Shown here one piece after another: positions 26,301-33,667 of a DNA stretch of 34,018 nt. Made by a program: the position numbers and the translations under genes. Position 1 is the stretch's first letter. Each line of letters begins with the position of its first letter. A model generated the notes under the pieces. The model saw only the letters and a list, made by a program, of their open reading frames with translations. It did no database searches and was not told where the DNA came from. This stretch comes from Opitutia bacterium (GTDB lineage Bacteria; Verrucomicrobiota; Verrucomicrobiia; Opitutales; Opitutaceae), in the NCBI GenBank assembly GCA_947461205.1, contig CANHJG010000046.1:1-34018 (forward strand). Reading direction: 5' to 3'.

Positions 26301-26473
26301 ACTACCGCTTCCGCGGCTATGCGAATTCGTCCTGCCGCGTCCAGCTGAACGTGAACAACGTCTTCAACACCGAGCGCGTCTTTCTCACCCGCACCTTCGC
26401 CAACGGCGCCCCGCGCAACTACGGCCGCCAGGCCGGCCGCGAATTCCTCCTTTCCCTCGACCTTGAACGGTGA
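23369..26473 (+). CDS. TonB-dependent receptor, fourth, first gene of the sulfatase/esterase operon
   Basis: This 1034-residue protein has a signal peptide (residues 1-26, L-P-A) and E-P-V-V-L-S-P-F-E-V at 44-53. The plug includes V-Q-V-F-T-K-D-F-L-D-D-I-G-A-T-T-T-D-E-A and S-G-A-N-A-V-Q-F-G-L-G-G, where most relatives have R-G-P-N. The barrel ends L-L-S-L-D-L-E-R, an unusual charged end for an outer-membrane protein, where a C-terminal aromatic residue is normal. The gene lies 12 bp upstream of a Tat-exported enzyme-like protein, so it is probably the uptake receptor for that operon's substrate. The ATG at 23369 follows CTACCC; a second ATG at 23375 is possible. Confidence 0.92.
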   Translation: MTMKRSPAQLCLTASLVIALVPALPAQLAPASSPTTAAKGSKDEPVVLSPFEVSPDSVRGYQSTAILQGGRGKIDLADVAGQVQVFTKDFLDDIGATTTDEAFLFSATTQTYFDNVNGSADSRPGSRNGADDSGNSRGLGNIDRTRNYFRTTIEADSYNTERFSLVSGANAVQFGLGGSAGTAESTSARANLTRNKQKLSLRADSYGSERTVFDISQVLVPKKLALRLVTLRENKEYFITPGYDDSRRAFLTTTWQPFKHTTVRVEGEYHHRRDARPATTMARDNGYLHWLASQRAGTPQTYRNFAATAAATGRPTAPTFALGDGTTRAYAFSTKSQLFVFPQNGSPSFVNFQDVRNTVFVNIADGAATSGNTQTLIDPGLPWNTNPAGWGRYNFRRSRNVTATVEQRVARTTFVELGYSFESYRNQTTQLFANNAYDILVDINAYLPDGVTPNPLYGRPYLESNRSTGQGNWADFAVHQARAVGTHEQDFTKNAGWTRHLGLHRLGVFASYEDSVTYTLAQLRNLIIGKPSFLSAAAQANPLSIEREINMRQYLPAFGSTGDPRAYGLAAPTAYGDLMETLWFTTAAGERFGVTSFENPVGGVGTAPSANHLQRGSLAGSTSSVFFKNHLVANVGVRYDRVRNSNFGAFQPILTEGPVTPQNPLGTGYRAYADFREKEPASVWTPYRSATRWNYGFIVRPPWLERWVSFGYDYSRNASLNEVAVVRDVNGTVVEPNYGESHEYSVRLRLLDDRLNFKVNYFNSLNRNTTLADSGLRQNLINFEQQLSLNDPAYAINPLFLQARNPLPADFRLPGDRNSKGLELEATFNPTRSWRIFVNAGRTDTEIDDISTQPWYDYLDAKLATWRAYRGGWATAAYDATRTVEAAHTQLIQGPLDDIQASLGNPGGNSQTWRSNAVITRSFTEGRLKGATASVNFRYRAPSVIGFPNKIDAKGKVRTDRDYPYYSKRYVLTGLMANYRFRGYANSSCRVQLNVNNVFNTERVFLTRTFANGAPRNYGRQAGREFLLSLDLER

Positions 26474-26485
26474 GTGGATGCCCGC

Positions 26486-28216
26486 ATGAATCGCCGGGAA
26501 TTCCTCGCTTCGACCACCGCTCTCACTTCCCTCGCCGCGCTCGGCCCCCGCTCGTTCGCCGCCGAAGCGGTTCCGGCCGCGTCCGACGATCTTCTGCAGG
26601 AATTCATCCGCGCCAACGACGCCGGCATTCCCGCCCTACTCGCCAAGCAGGAGCGTCGCACGGGCCACCGGTGGCTCGGCGGCCAGGTCAACGAATACGG
26701 CCTGCACACCGCGCAGAACACCTCCGGCTTCGTCTCCGCCCTCGCCTCCGCCGCCTGCGCCCCCGGCTCGAAATATTACAAATCCGCCGAGCTCGTCGAC
26801 CCGCTGCATCTCGCCATCGGCTACCTGCTCGCCGCCCAACATCCCGCAGACGGCACGGTCGATTACTACGCGACCAATTTCCACTCGCCGCCCGACATGG
26901 CGTTCATCCTCGAAGTCGTTTGCCCCGCCTGCGTGCTCCTGCGCGCGAGCCCGGTGCCTGCGCTCGCCGCGCTCGCTGGTGAACTCGGAAAATTTATCAC
27001 TCGCGGGGCCGAAGGCCTCGTGACCGGGGGCGTCCACACCCCCAACCACCGCTGGGTCGTGTGCGCCGCCCTCGCCTCCGCCAACGCCCTTTTTCCGAAT
27101 CCCCGCTACGTCACCCGCATCGACCAATGGCTGGCCGAGGGCATCGATCTCGACCCGGACGGCCAATACACCGAAAAAAGCACCACGGTCTACTCGCCGA
27201 TCGTCAACCGCGCGCTCATCACCGTCGCCCGCCACCTGCATCGCCCCGAGCTACTCGAGCACGTGCGTCGCAATCTGGAGATGACGATCTTTTATGTGCA
27301 CCCCGACGGCGAAGTCGTCACCGAGGCTTCGCGCCGCCAGGACCGCTACCAGCGCGGCAGCATGGCCCGCTACTATTATTCTTACCGCACCCTGGCGCTG
27401 ATCGACGGCAACGGCCGCTTCGCTGCGCTGTGTCGCCAGATCGAACGCACCGCGCGCCATCAAATCGGCGAACTCGCCGCGTTCCTCACTGAGCCAACCC
27501 TCCTCCGTGCCCTCCCCGCCGACGCACCGTTGCCCACCGACTACGCAAAACATTTCAGCTATTCGGCTCTTGCGCGCATCCGTCGCGGCGCGGCGAGCGC
27601 GACGATCCTCGCCAATAACCCGACGCTGTTCTCATTCCGCAAAAACTCCGCCGCCCTCGAAGCCGTGCGCTTCGCGACCGCCTTCTTCGGGAAAGGTCAG
27701 TTCACGGCCGACACGCTCGAAGTTCGCGACGGCCGTTACATTCTCCGTCAGACGCTCGAGGGGCCCTACTTCCAACCGCTCTCCGCCGAGCAGATCGCCC
27801 ACGGCGACCACACCAAAATGGCGCCCAACGGCACCCTCGCGACCAACAGCAAGGCGCTGCGCACCCAGAGCAATCTCCAGCGCCTCGACGCCGTCGTCGC
27901 AATCACCGAAACTGCCGGGAAATTCTCCCTCGCCCTTTCGCTCACCGGCACCGCCGACGTCCCTGTGTCGATCGAGCTCGCCTTCCGCGCCGGCGGGAAA
28001 CTCACCGGAGTCGAGCCCGTGCCCCATGTCACCGACGCCTTTATCCTGCGCAGCGGCACCGGTAAATACACGCTCGGCGACGACACGATCGAGTTCGGCC
28101 CCGGCCAAATCGCGCATTCCTACACCCAGGTTCGCGGGGCCCTGCCGAAATGGGACGGCCAGAGCGTCTACCTCACCGGCCTCACGCCGTTCCAGACGAC
28201 CCTCACAATTTCCTAA
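26486..28216 (+). CDS. Tat-exported putative polysaccharide lyase (heparinase-like toroid plus beta-sandwich)
   Basis: This 576-residue protein starts with a twin-arginine signal (M-N-R-R-E-F-L-A-S, then a hydrophobic stretch to A26). The N-terminal two thirds is helix-rich and looks like an (alpha/alpha) toroid. The C-terminal third (about 400-576) reads as beta strands. Possible active-site residues, by analogy with heparinase-type lyases, are N187-H188 in T-P-N-H-R-W and Y236 in T-T-V-Y-S-P-I-V-N. The match is by general architecture, not a named family, so hydrolase or a non-catalytic role is possible. A GTG at 26474 is in frame, but the ATG at 26486 gives the cleaner Tat signal. The stop abuts the next start (TAAATG), so the genes are coupled. 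Confidence 0.7.
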   Translation: MNRREFLASTTALTSLAALGPRSFAAEAVPAASDDLLQEFIRANDAGIPALLAKQERRTGHRWLGGQVNEYGLHTAQNTSGFVSALASAACAPGSKYYKSAELVDPLHLAIGYLLAAQHPADGTVDYYATNFHSPPDMAFILEVVCPACVLLRASPVPALAALAGELGKFITRGAEGLVTGGVHTPNHRWVVCAALASANALFPNPRYVTRIDQWLAEGIDLDPDGQYTEKSTTVYSPIVNRALITVARHLHRPELLEHVRRNLEMTIFYVHPDGEVVTEASRRQDRYQRGSMARYYYSYRTLALIDGNGRFAALCRQIERTARHQIGELAAFLTEPTLLRALPADAPLPTDYAKHFSYSALARIRRGAASATILANNPTLFSFRKNSAALEAVRFATAFFGKGQFTADTLEVRDGRYILRQTLEGPYFQPLSAEQIAHGDHTKMAPNGTLATNSKALRTQSNLQRLDAVVAITETAGKFSLALSLTGTADVPVSIELAFRAGGKLTGVEPVPHVTDAFILRSGTGKYTLGDDTIEFGPGQIAHSYTQVRGALPKWDGQSVYLTGLTPFQTTLTIS

Positions 28217-29245
28217 ATGAAGCGCACCTTCCTCGCCGCGCTGTGGCTCACCATCGCGGTGGCCCATGGCGTCGCCACCGATGCCCCTCGTCCCGCGCTG
28301 CGCGAATACGACATCCTCCGCGCCTTTCCGCCCGGGCGCCTCGCCGCCCTCAGTGCGGGGGACATCCCCGACGCCAACGGTTTCACCGGTAACAACCGCG
28401 CCCATGGACGCTGGATCGAGTCCGGCCCGCAACGCGGGAGTTGCCGCGGCGTGATCGCCGCCGTCGTCGCCGGAGATCTCGCCGCGGCGGACAACGCTTG
28501 GCGCGGCATCGACGTCGCCTTTGCTCACCAACGCCCAGACGGCGGTTTCGTCGCCAACCCCCAGGCCAACGGCAAAGTCGCAAGTGCCTTCGACGCCAAT
28601 GTCGAGACCGCCTACTTCTTTCTCCAGGAACTCGGCCGCGCCATCCTCGTCATCCGCCAATCGCCCCATGCGGCCCACTTCGAGACCCGCTTCGCCGCCC
28701 TCGAGCCCAAACTCCGCCGGGCCGCCGACTACCTCGACCGCGGCTTCGCCACCATCATCCCCAAAGTCGGCCACTCGGTGAACCGCGTCATCATTGCAGC
28801 GAAAGCCTTCGGCACCTGCGGCGTTGTGCTCGGCGACGAGAAACTGATCGCCCAAGCCCGCCGCCTCATCGCCCACGCCGTAACCCTGCGCGACAAGGAA
28901 GGCGTCTTCATTGAAAACGGTGGCCGCAACTCGAGTTATAATGGGGTCTCCATTTTCTTCGGCTCGGTTCTCGCCCTGCACGTGCCGCTGCCCGGGTTCG
29001 AAGCCGTCTTGCCCGCCGCCGTCGCGTGGCAGCTCACGCGCGTCCTGCCCACCGGCGAAGTCGACGTCAAAGGCAACACCCGCACCGGCGTTGGCCAAGA
29101 AGCCAACGCCTTCGGCCAAGCCAAGAAGGTGAACTACCCCGAAGTCGTTTTCGCCCTCACCTACTACGGGCTGATCCACCGCGACCAAGCCGCCCTCGAC
29201 GCCGCCACGCGCGTCTTCGACTTCACGCGCCCAAAAACCAAATAG
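28217..29245 (+). CDS. Secreted protein of unknown function in the sulfatase operon
   Basis: This 342-residue protein has a Sec signal peptide (residues 1-20, ending G-V-A). The mature part is predicted helical, with blocks spaced as in alpha-toroid carbohydrate-active proteins: D-G-G-F-V-A-N-P, D-A-N-V-E-T-A-Y-F-F-L-Q-E-L, G-H-S-V-N-R-V-I-I-A-A-K-A-F-G, and I-E-N-G-G-R-N-S-S-Y-N-G-V-S. I do not recognise the family. It lies immediately after the putative lyase and 15 bp before the sulfatase, so it likely works on the same substrate. Conserved-looking polar clusters (N-R-A-H-G-R-W and G-G-R-N-S-S-Y-N-G) could be catalytic or sugar-binding. It might be a lyase, hydrolase or binding protein. 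Confidence 0.75.
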   Translation: MKRTFLAALWLTIAVAHGVATDAPRPALREYDILRAFPPGRLAALSAGDIPDANGFTGNNRAHGRWIESGPQRGSCRGVIAAVVAGDLAAADNAWRGIDVAFAHQRPDGGFVANPQANGKVASAFDANVETAYFFLQELGRAILVIRQSPHAAHFETRFAALEPKLRRAADYLDRGFATIIPKVGHSVNRVIIAAKAFGTCGVVLGDEKLIAQARRLIAHAVTLRDKEGVFIENGGRNSSYNGVSIFFGSVLALHVPLPGFEAVLPAAVAWQLTRVLPTGEVDVKGNTRTGVGQEANAFGQAKKVNYPEVVFALTYYGLIHRDQAALDAATRVFDFTRPKTK

Positions 29246-29261
29246 AAAAAAGGCTCCTCCG
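29246..29261 (+). promoter_or_regulatory. Ribosome-binding site deciding a GTG start
   Basis: AAAAAAGG is followed by a 7-base spacer and a GTG. It supports GTG initiation of the sulfatase. Clear Shine-Dalgarno sequences are otherwise rare in this window. Confidence 0.6.
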
Positions 29262-30805
29262 TGATCCGCGCTCTCCTCGCCACCCTCCTGTTCGCCGTCG
29301 CCGCCCGGGCCGCCACCCCTCCGCCCAACATTGTCTACATCCTCGCCGACGACCTCGGCATCGGCGACGTCTCTTGCTACAATCCCACGAGCGCTTGGCA
29401 AACTCCGCACCTCGACCGCCTCGCACGCGCCGGTCTGCGTTTCACCGACGCGCACTCCGCCTCTTCCCTTTGCACCCCCGCCCGCTACGCGCTGCTGACC
29501 GGTCGCTACGCGTGGCGCGGTCGCCTGAAGCAAGGTGTCCTCCAGGGCTATCACCCGCCGCTCATCGAGTCGGGCCGCCCCACCGTCGCGTCGTTTCTGC
29601 GGGAGCACGGTTACACCACCGCCGTCTTCGGCAAATGGCACCTCGGCCTCGATTGGACCCGCACCGGGCCGCAACTCGAAAACGTCGACTTCGCCCAACC
29701 TTTCGCCCGCGGCCCGCTCACCTCCGGCTTCGACCGCTTCTTCGGCATCAGCGCCTCCCTCGACATGCCGCCCTACGTCTGGCTCGCCAACGATCGCGCC
29801 ACCGCCGTGCCCACCGCCACCCTCGGCGACAGTCCCGCCCCGAAACTCTGGCGCGGCGGCCCGATCGGGCCCGATTTTACGATGGACGACGTGCAACCGC
29901 GGCTCATCGAAACATCCCTCGCCTTCTTCGCCGAGCGCGCCGCCGCAAAAGATGCCAAGCCCTTCTTCCTCTATTTGCCGCTCGCCGCGCCGCACACTCC
30001 GATTCTGCCCACCCGTGAGTTCGACGGTAAAACCAAGGTCACTTCCTACGGCGACTTCGTCGTGCAAGTCGACGCCGATATCGGCCGGATCGTCGCCGCG
30101 CTCGAGAAGCACGGCTTCGCGAAAAATACGCTACTCATCGTCACTTCAGACAACGGCTTCGCCCCCGCCGCCGACGTCCCCGCCCACGCGAAATTCAACC
30201 ACGACCCGAGCGCCGGCTACCGCGGCTACAAATCCGATCTCTTCGAAGGCGGTCACCGCGTGCCGTTCATCGCGCATTGGCCCGCCGTCATCAAAGCCGG
30301 CGCCACCACGCCCGCGCTCGTCGAACAACTCGACCTCTTCGCCACCTGCGCCGAAATCCTGAATACCGGACTCCCGGCCACCGCCGCCGAAGACAGCGTC
30401 AGCTTCCTCCCGCTCCTGCGCGGCGAAACCTCCCCGTCCTCCGCCCGCACCACCCTCGTGGCCCACTCGGCCGAGGGCCGGTTCTCGATCCGTGACGGCC
30501 GCTGGAAACTGCTCCTTTGGCCCGGCTCCGGCGGCTGGAGTGCGCCCACGCCCAGCCCCAGCCAATGGCTCAAGGTCGAGCGCACCGACCTCGCGACCCT
30601 GCCACCCTTCCAACTCTACGACCTCGCCGCCGATCCCGCCGAAACGACTAACCTCGCCGCCGCGCATCCTGAAATCGTCCAACGTCTCGGCCGCCTCCTC
30701 CGCACCGACCTTGAGCGGGGCCGGAGCACCCCGGGCGCTGCGCAACCCGCCACCCTCGGCCCGGACTGGCCACAGGTTGCGTGGCTGAAGAGTTTCACGC
30801 CCTGA
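29261..30805 (+). CDS. Secreted formylglycine-dependent sulfatase (S1 type)
   Basis: This 514-residue protein has a signal peptide (residues 1-18, A-A-R-A-A). The type-I sulfatase core begins N-I-V-Y-I-L-A-D-D-L-G with metal ligands D30 and D31. The formylglycine motif is C71-T-P-A-R75 followed by L-L-T-G-R-Y. Active-site K125 and H127 lie in G-K-W-H-L-G, and the later metal ligands D297-N298 lie in T-S-D-N-G-F. All key residues are present, so it should be active once C71 is converted by a formylglycine-generating enzyme, which is not encoded here. It would remove sulfate esters from a glycan in the periplasm or outside the cell. The substrate position cannot be deduced. Confidence 0.94.
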   Translation: MIRALLATLLFAVAARAATPPPNIVYILADDLGIGDVSCYNPTSAWQTPHLDRLARAGLRFTDAHSASSLCTPARYALLTGRYAWRGRLKQGVLQGYHPPLIESGRPTVASFLREHGYTTAVFGKWHLGLDWTRTGPQLENVDFAQPFARGPLTSGFDRFFGISASLDMPPYVWLANDRATAVPTATLGDSPAPKLWRGGPIGPDFTMDDVQPRLIETSLAFFAERAAAKDAKPFFLYLPLAAPHTPILPTREFDGKTKVTSYGDFVVQVDADIGRIVAALEKHGFAKNTLLIVTSDNGFAPAADVPAHAKFNHDPSAGYRGYKSDLFEGGHRVPFIAHWPAVIKAGATTPALVEQLDLFATCAEILNTGLPATAAEDSVSFLPLLRGETSPSSARTTLVAHSAEGRFSIRDGRWKLLLWPGSGGWSAPTPSPSQWLKVERTDLATLPPFQLYDLAADPAETTNLAAAHPEIVQRLGRLLRTDLERGRSTPGAAQPATLGPDWPQVAWLKSFTP

Positions 30806-30828
30806 ATCTGCCGGCCATGAGGCCGCCC

Positions 30829-30853
30829 GACGGTTGCCATTGGCGCCGTCTTT
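30829..30853 (+). terminator. Possible attenuating hairpin between sulfatase and esterase
   Basis: GACGG and CCGTC enclose GCC/GGC with a small internal mismatch, followed by only three T residues. A second small hairpin (CGGCC-ATGA-GGCCG, 30812-30825) precedes it. They occupy the 72-bp gap and could reduce read-through or cap an RNA-processing site. Confidence 0.3.
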
Positions 30854-30877
30854 CATCCTCACCAATTGTCCCACCCC

Positions 30878-32407
30878 ATGAAAACTCGCTTGGCTTTTGC
30901 TGTCGTCATCCTCGCGTTCACCGCCAGCGCGTTCGCCCAGCGCCCCGCCGCGCTCTACCCCGACGCCACGCCCGTCCTCTCCCTCGACGGCCTGCGCAAG
31001 GTCGCAGGGCCGAACACCACCATCGAATCCGTCGCCGTCAACGAGACCGAGGGATCCGTTCGCATCACCGCCATTCTCACGCATCCGCCCGCGAAGGATC
31101 GCGTGACGGTCTGGGTCGCACTCCCGCTGAAAAACTGGAACGGCCGTTTCATGGGCACGGGCGGCGGCGGTTTCATGGGCGGACGGCCCGAGAGCCTGCG
31201 CGGACCGGTGACGCAGGGTTTCGCGACGGCCGCCACCGACACCGGCCACGAGGGCGGCAGCGGCGCCTTTGCCCTCAACGCCAACGGTCGCCTCAACTGG
31301 CCGGAGATCCGGGACAACGCCTACCTCGGCATCCACGAGATGACCGTCGTCGGCAAGGCGCTCACGCAAGCATTCTATGGGAAGCCCGCGCGCTACGCCT
31401 ATTTCATCGGCAGTTCGACCGGCGGTCGCCAGGGATTGATGGAGGCGCAACGCTACCCCGAGGACTACGACGGCATTTTCTCCGGCTGTCCGGCTGTGAA
31501 TTGGGCGCGGATGGTGCCGGGTGGATTGTGGCCGCAGGCGGTGATGCGGGAGGCGAATCATTATGTTTCGAAGGCCAAACTCAACGCCGCGACCGCCGCC
31601 GCCGTCGCGGCGAGCGATGCCGCCGACGGCGTGACCGACGGGGTGATCGACGATCCGATCCGCTGCACGTGGGACCCGACGGCGCTGGTGGGAAGCAAAG
31701 TGGGCGCAGAGATTTTCACGGCGGCGGATGCGGAGGTCCTGCGCCAAATCTGGGGCGGCGCGCGGTCGCGCGACGAAAAACCGCTCTGGTATGGCTACCC
31801 GCGGGGCACGGACCTCTTCGCAGTTGCGGGCACGGAGGGCGCGCCGCTGACGGGCAAGCCGTTCACCGTCGCCTTTGAATGGGTCAAATTCTTCCTCGCC
31901 CAGAATCCAAGCTACGACCCCGGCCGGTTCAACCGCGACGAGTTTGAGCTGCTCTTCAGTCATTCCGCCGAACTCTACGGCCCGGTCTTCAGCGCGGATG
32001 ATCCCGACCTCGCGCGCTTCCGCGACCGCGGGGGCAAGCTCCTCATCACGCATGGGCTCGCGGATCAGCTCATCCCACCGCAAAGCACGATCGAATATTA
32101 CGAGAAAGTGCAGGCGCGCATGGGCGGCGCGGAAAAAACCGCGGCGTTCGCGCGGCTTTTCCTCGTGCCCGGGGTGGATCATGGCTTCCGCGGCCCGGGC
32201 CCGACACCGCAGGGCACGCAGGCCGCGCTCCTCCGCTGGGTCGAGGAAGGCCAGGCGCCCGACCGTCTGCTCGGTGCGGCGAAGGACAAGGATGGCAAAG
32301 TGCTGCGCACGCGCCCGCTGTTCCCTTATCCGCAGTTCGCGCAATACTCCGGCCGGGGCAGCCCCGACGACGCCGCCCATTTCGTCGCAGCCACTCCGGC
32401 TCGCTGA
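30878..32407 (+). CDS. Tannase/feruloyl-esterase family hydrolase
   Basis: This 509-residue protein has a signal peptide (residues 1-20, A-S-A-F-A) and an alpha/beta-hydrolase of the tannase family (PF07519). The nucleophile is S180 in G-S-S-T-G-G-R-Q-G. The other catalytic residues are D396 in H-G-L-A-D-Q-L-I-P and H435 in P-G-V-D-H-G-F. The metal-binding lid motif is visible as D-A-A-D-G-V-T-D-G-V-I. In characterised family members, cysteines next to the catalytic Ser and His form a disulfide (C-S ... H-C). Here both are replaced (S179 and G436). The family cleaves phenolic esters such as ferulate or gallate from polymers. It ends 3 bp from the convergent kinase gene. An in-frame TTG at 30866 is unlikely as start. 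Confidence 0.9.
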   Translation: MKTRLAFAVVILAFTASAFAQRPAALYPDATPVLSLDGLRKVAGPNTTIESVAVNETEGSVRITAILTHPPAKDRVTVWVALPLKNWNGRFMGTGGGGFMGGRPESLRGPVTQGFATAATDTGHEGGSGAFALNANGRLNWPEIRDNAYLGIHEMTVVGKALTQAFYGKPARYAYFIGSSTGGRQGLMEAQRYPEDYDGIFSGCPAVNWARMVPGGLWPQAVMREANHYVSKAKLNAATAAAVAASDAADGVTDGVIDDPIRCTWDPTALVGSKVGAEIFTAADAEVLRQIWGGARSRDEKPLWYGYPRGTDLFAVAGTEGAPLTGKPFTVAFEWVKFFLAQNPSYDPGRFNRDEFELLFSHSAELYGPVFSADDPDLARFRDRGGKLLITHGLADQLIPPQSTIEYYEKVQARMGGAEKTAAFARLFLVPGVDHGFRGPGPTPQGTQAALLRWVEEGQAPDRLLGAAKDKDGKVLRTRPLFPYPQFAQYSGRGSPDDAAHFVAATPAR

Positions 32408-32410
32408 GCC

Positions 32411-33595
32411 TCACTCATCCTTCATCGTCGGCAGCGTCAGAAAAAACGTCGTGCCCACACCCGGCGCGCTCTCCACGCGCACTTCCCCGCCGTGGGCCTG
32501 CATGACGTTTTTTACGATCGCGAGGCCGAGGCCTGTGCCGCCCTGCTCGCGCGCACGCGCCTTGTCCACCCGGTAGAACCGCTCGAACACCCGTTCTTTC
32601 GCTTCCGGCGGAATGCCCGGACCGTCGTCGCGCACCGTCAGCTCCACGCGGGCGTCATCCAACGGCCGGCCGCCGATCGTCACGCGCCCTTCGGGCCGGC
32701 CATACTTGATCGCGTTGTCGATCAGATTCGACAGCACTTGGCGCAACCGCTCGGGATCGGCACGCGCGACGAGGTCGGCGGGCACCGCATTTTCCAACGT
32801 CACGCCGCGCGCCCGCGCCATGATACCGAAATCGTCGAGCGAATCCTGCGCCGCCTCCCGCAGCGGCCACGCCTCGAACGTCATCTCGACCCGCCCCGCA
32901 TCCAACCGCGCAAGCAGGAGCAGATCGTCGATCAGCAGCGTCAAACGGTTCGCGTGCTTGTCGATGATCTCCAAAAATCGCGTCGCCACCGCCGGATCGT
33001 CCTTCGCGCCGTCCAGCAAGGTTTCCGCCGTGCTCTTGATCAACGACAGCGGCGTGCGCAGCTCGTGACTCACGTTCGCCACAAAATCCTGCCGCACGGC
33101 CTCCAGTTCCCGGAGCCGGGTCACATCGTGGAAGACGAGCACCGCCCCGGCCGCCCCGCCGGAGGGGTCGCGCAGCCCCACCGCACTGATCTGTAGCACG
33201 CGCACCGTGGGCCGCTCGATCCGCACCTCCTGCTCGATCACCGCGCCTTCCGCGCCGACCCGCGCCGCAAGCGCGGCGACCTCGTGGTGCCGGAGGGTCT
33301 CCAGCAAGGTCCCGCCGACCATCATCCGGGAAAAACCAAACAGCGCCTCGGCGGCCCGATTGGCCAGCACGATGCGCCCGCGTGGGTCCACCACCACGAG
33401 GCCCTCCACCATGCTGTCGAGCGTCGCTTCGAGTCGGGCAGTGTGCGTATGCAGCGCGACCGCATGGGCCTCGCGCAGCTCCGCCATTTCGGTTTCGCGC
33501 CGGGCCTCTGCCGCCCGCCACCGGCCATAGAACCACCGCGCCGCCACGATCGCGACCCCGACCAGACTGCCCAGAAACAAATTGAGCGCACTCAT
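32411..33595 (-). CDS. PhoR-like sensor histidine kinase with PAS domain
   Basis: This 394-residue protein has one N-terminal membrane helix (about residues 5-24), a short coiled linker, and a PAS domain (about 55-165). HisKA follows with H177 in N-V-S-H-E-L-R-T-P-L-S. The HATPase region has the N-box N-L-I-D-N-A-I-K-Y-G, D-D-G-P-G-I-P, F-E-R-F-Y-R-V-D, and G-G-T-G-L-G-L-A-I-V. This layout matches PhoR-type kinases without a large periplasmic sensor. The stop codon lies 3 bp from that of the convergent esterase. A PhoB-like regulator gene ends 72 bp upstream, so the pair is likely co-transcribed. A role in phosphate sensing is plausible but not shown. Confidence 0.9.
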   Translation of the reverse strand: MSALNLFLGSLVGVAIVAARWFYGRWRAAEARRETEMAELREAHAVALHTHTARLEATLDSMVEGLVVVDPRGRIVLANRAAEALFGFSRMMVGGTLLETLRHHEVAALAARVGAEGAVIEQEVRIERPTVRVLQISAVGLRDPSGGAAGAVLVFHDVTRLRELEAVRQDFVANVSHELRTPLSLIKSTAETLLDGAKDDPAVATRFLEIIDKHANRLTLLIDDLLLLARLDAGRVEMTFEAWPLREAAQDSLDDFGIMARARGVTLENAVPADLVARADPERLRQVLSNLIDNAIKYGRPEGRVTIGGRPLDDARVELTVRDDGPGIPPEAKERVFERFYRVDKARAREQGGTGLGLAIVKNVMQAHGGEVRVESAPGVGTTFFLTLPTMKDE

Positions 33596-33667
33596 GCCGT
33601 CCCGAGGGTGGGCCCGACCTCCGCGCCGGCCGCAAGGACTATCACCATAGACGGGCTCATGGTCGGC

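Noticed and set aside
27632-30112. An 826-codon minus-strand open frame
   Set aside because: It is antisense to the lyase-like, unknown and sulfatase genes, all of which show signal peptides and motifs on the plus strand. It has no motif of its own.
30146-32380. A 744-codon minus-strand open frame
   Set aside because: It is antisense to the sulfatase end and the esterase. The catalytic motifs are on the plus strand.
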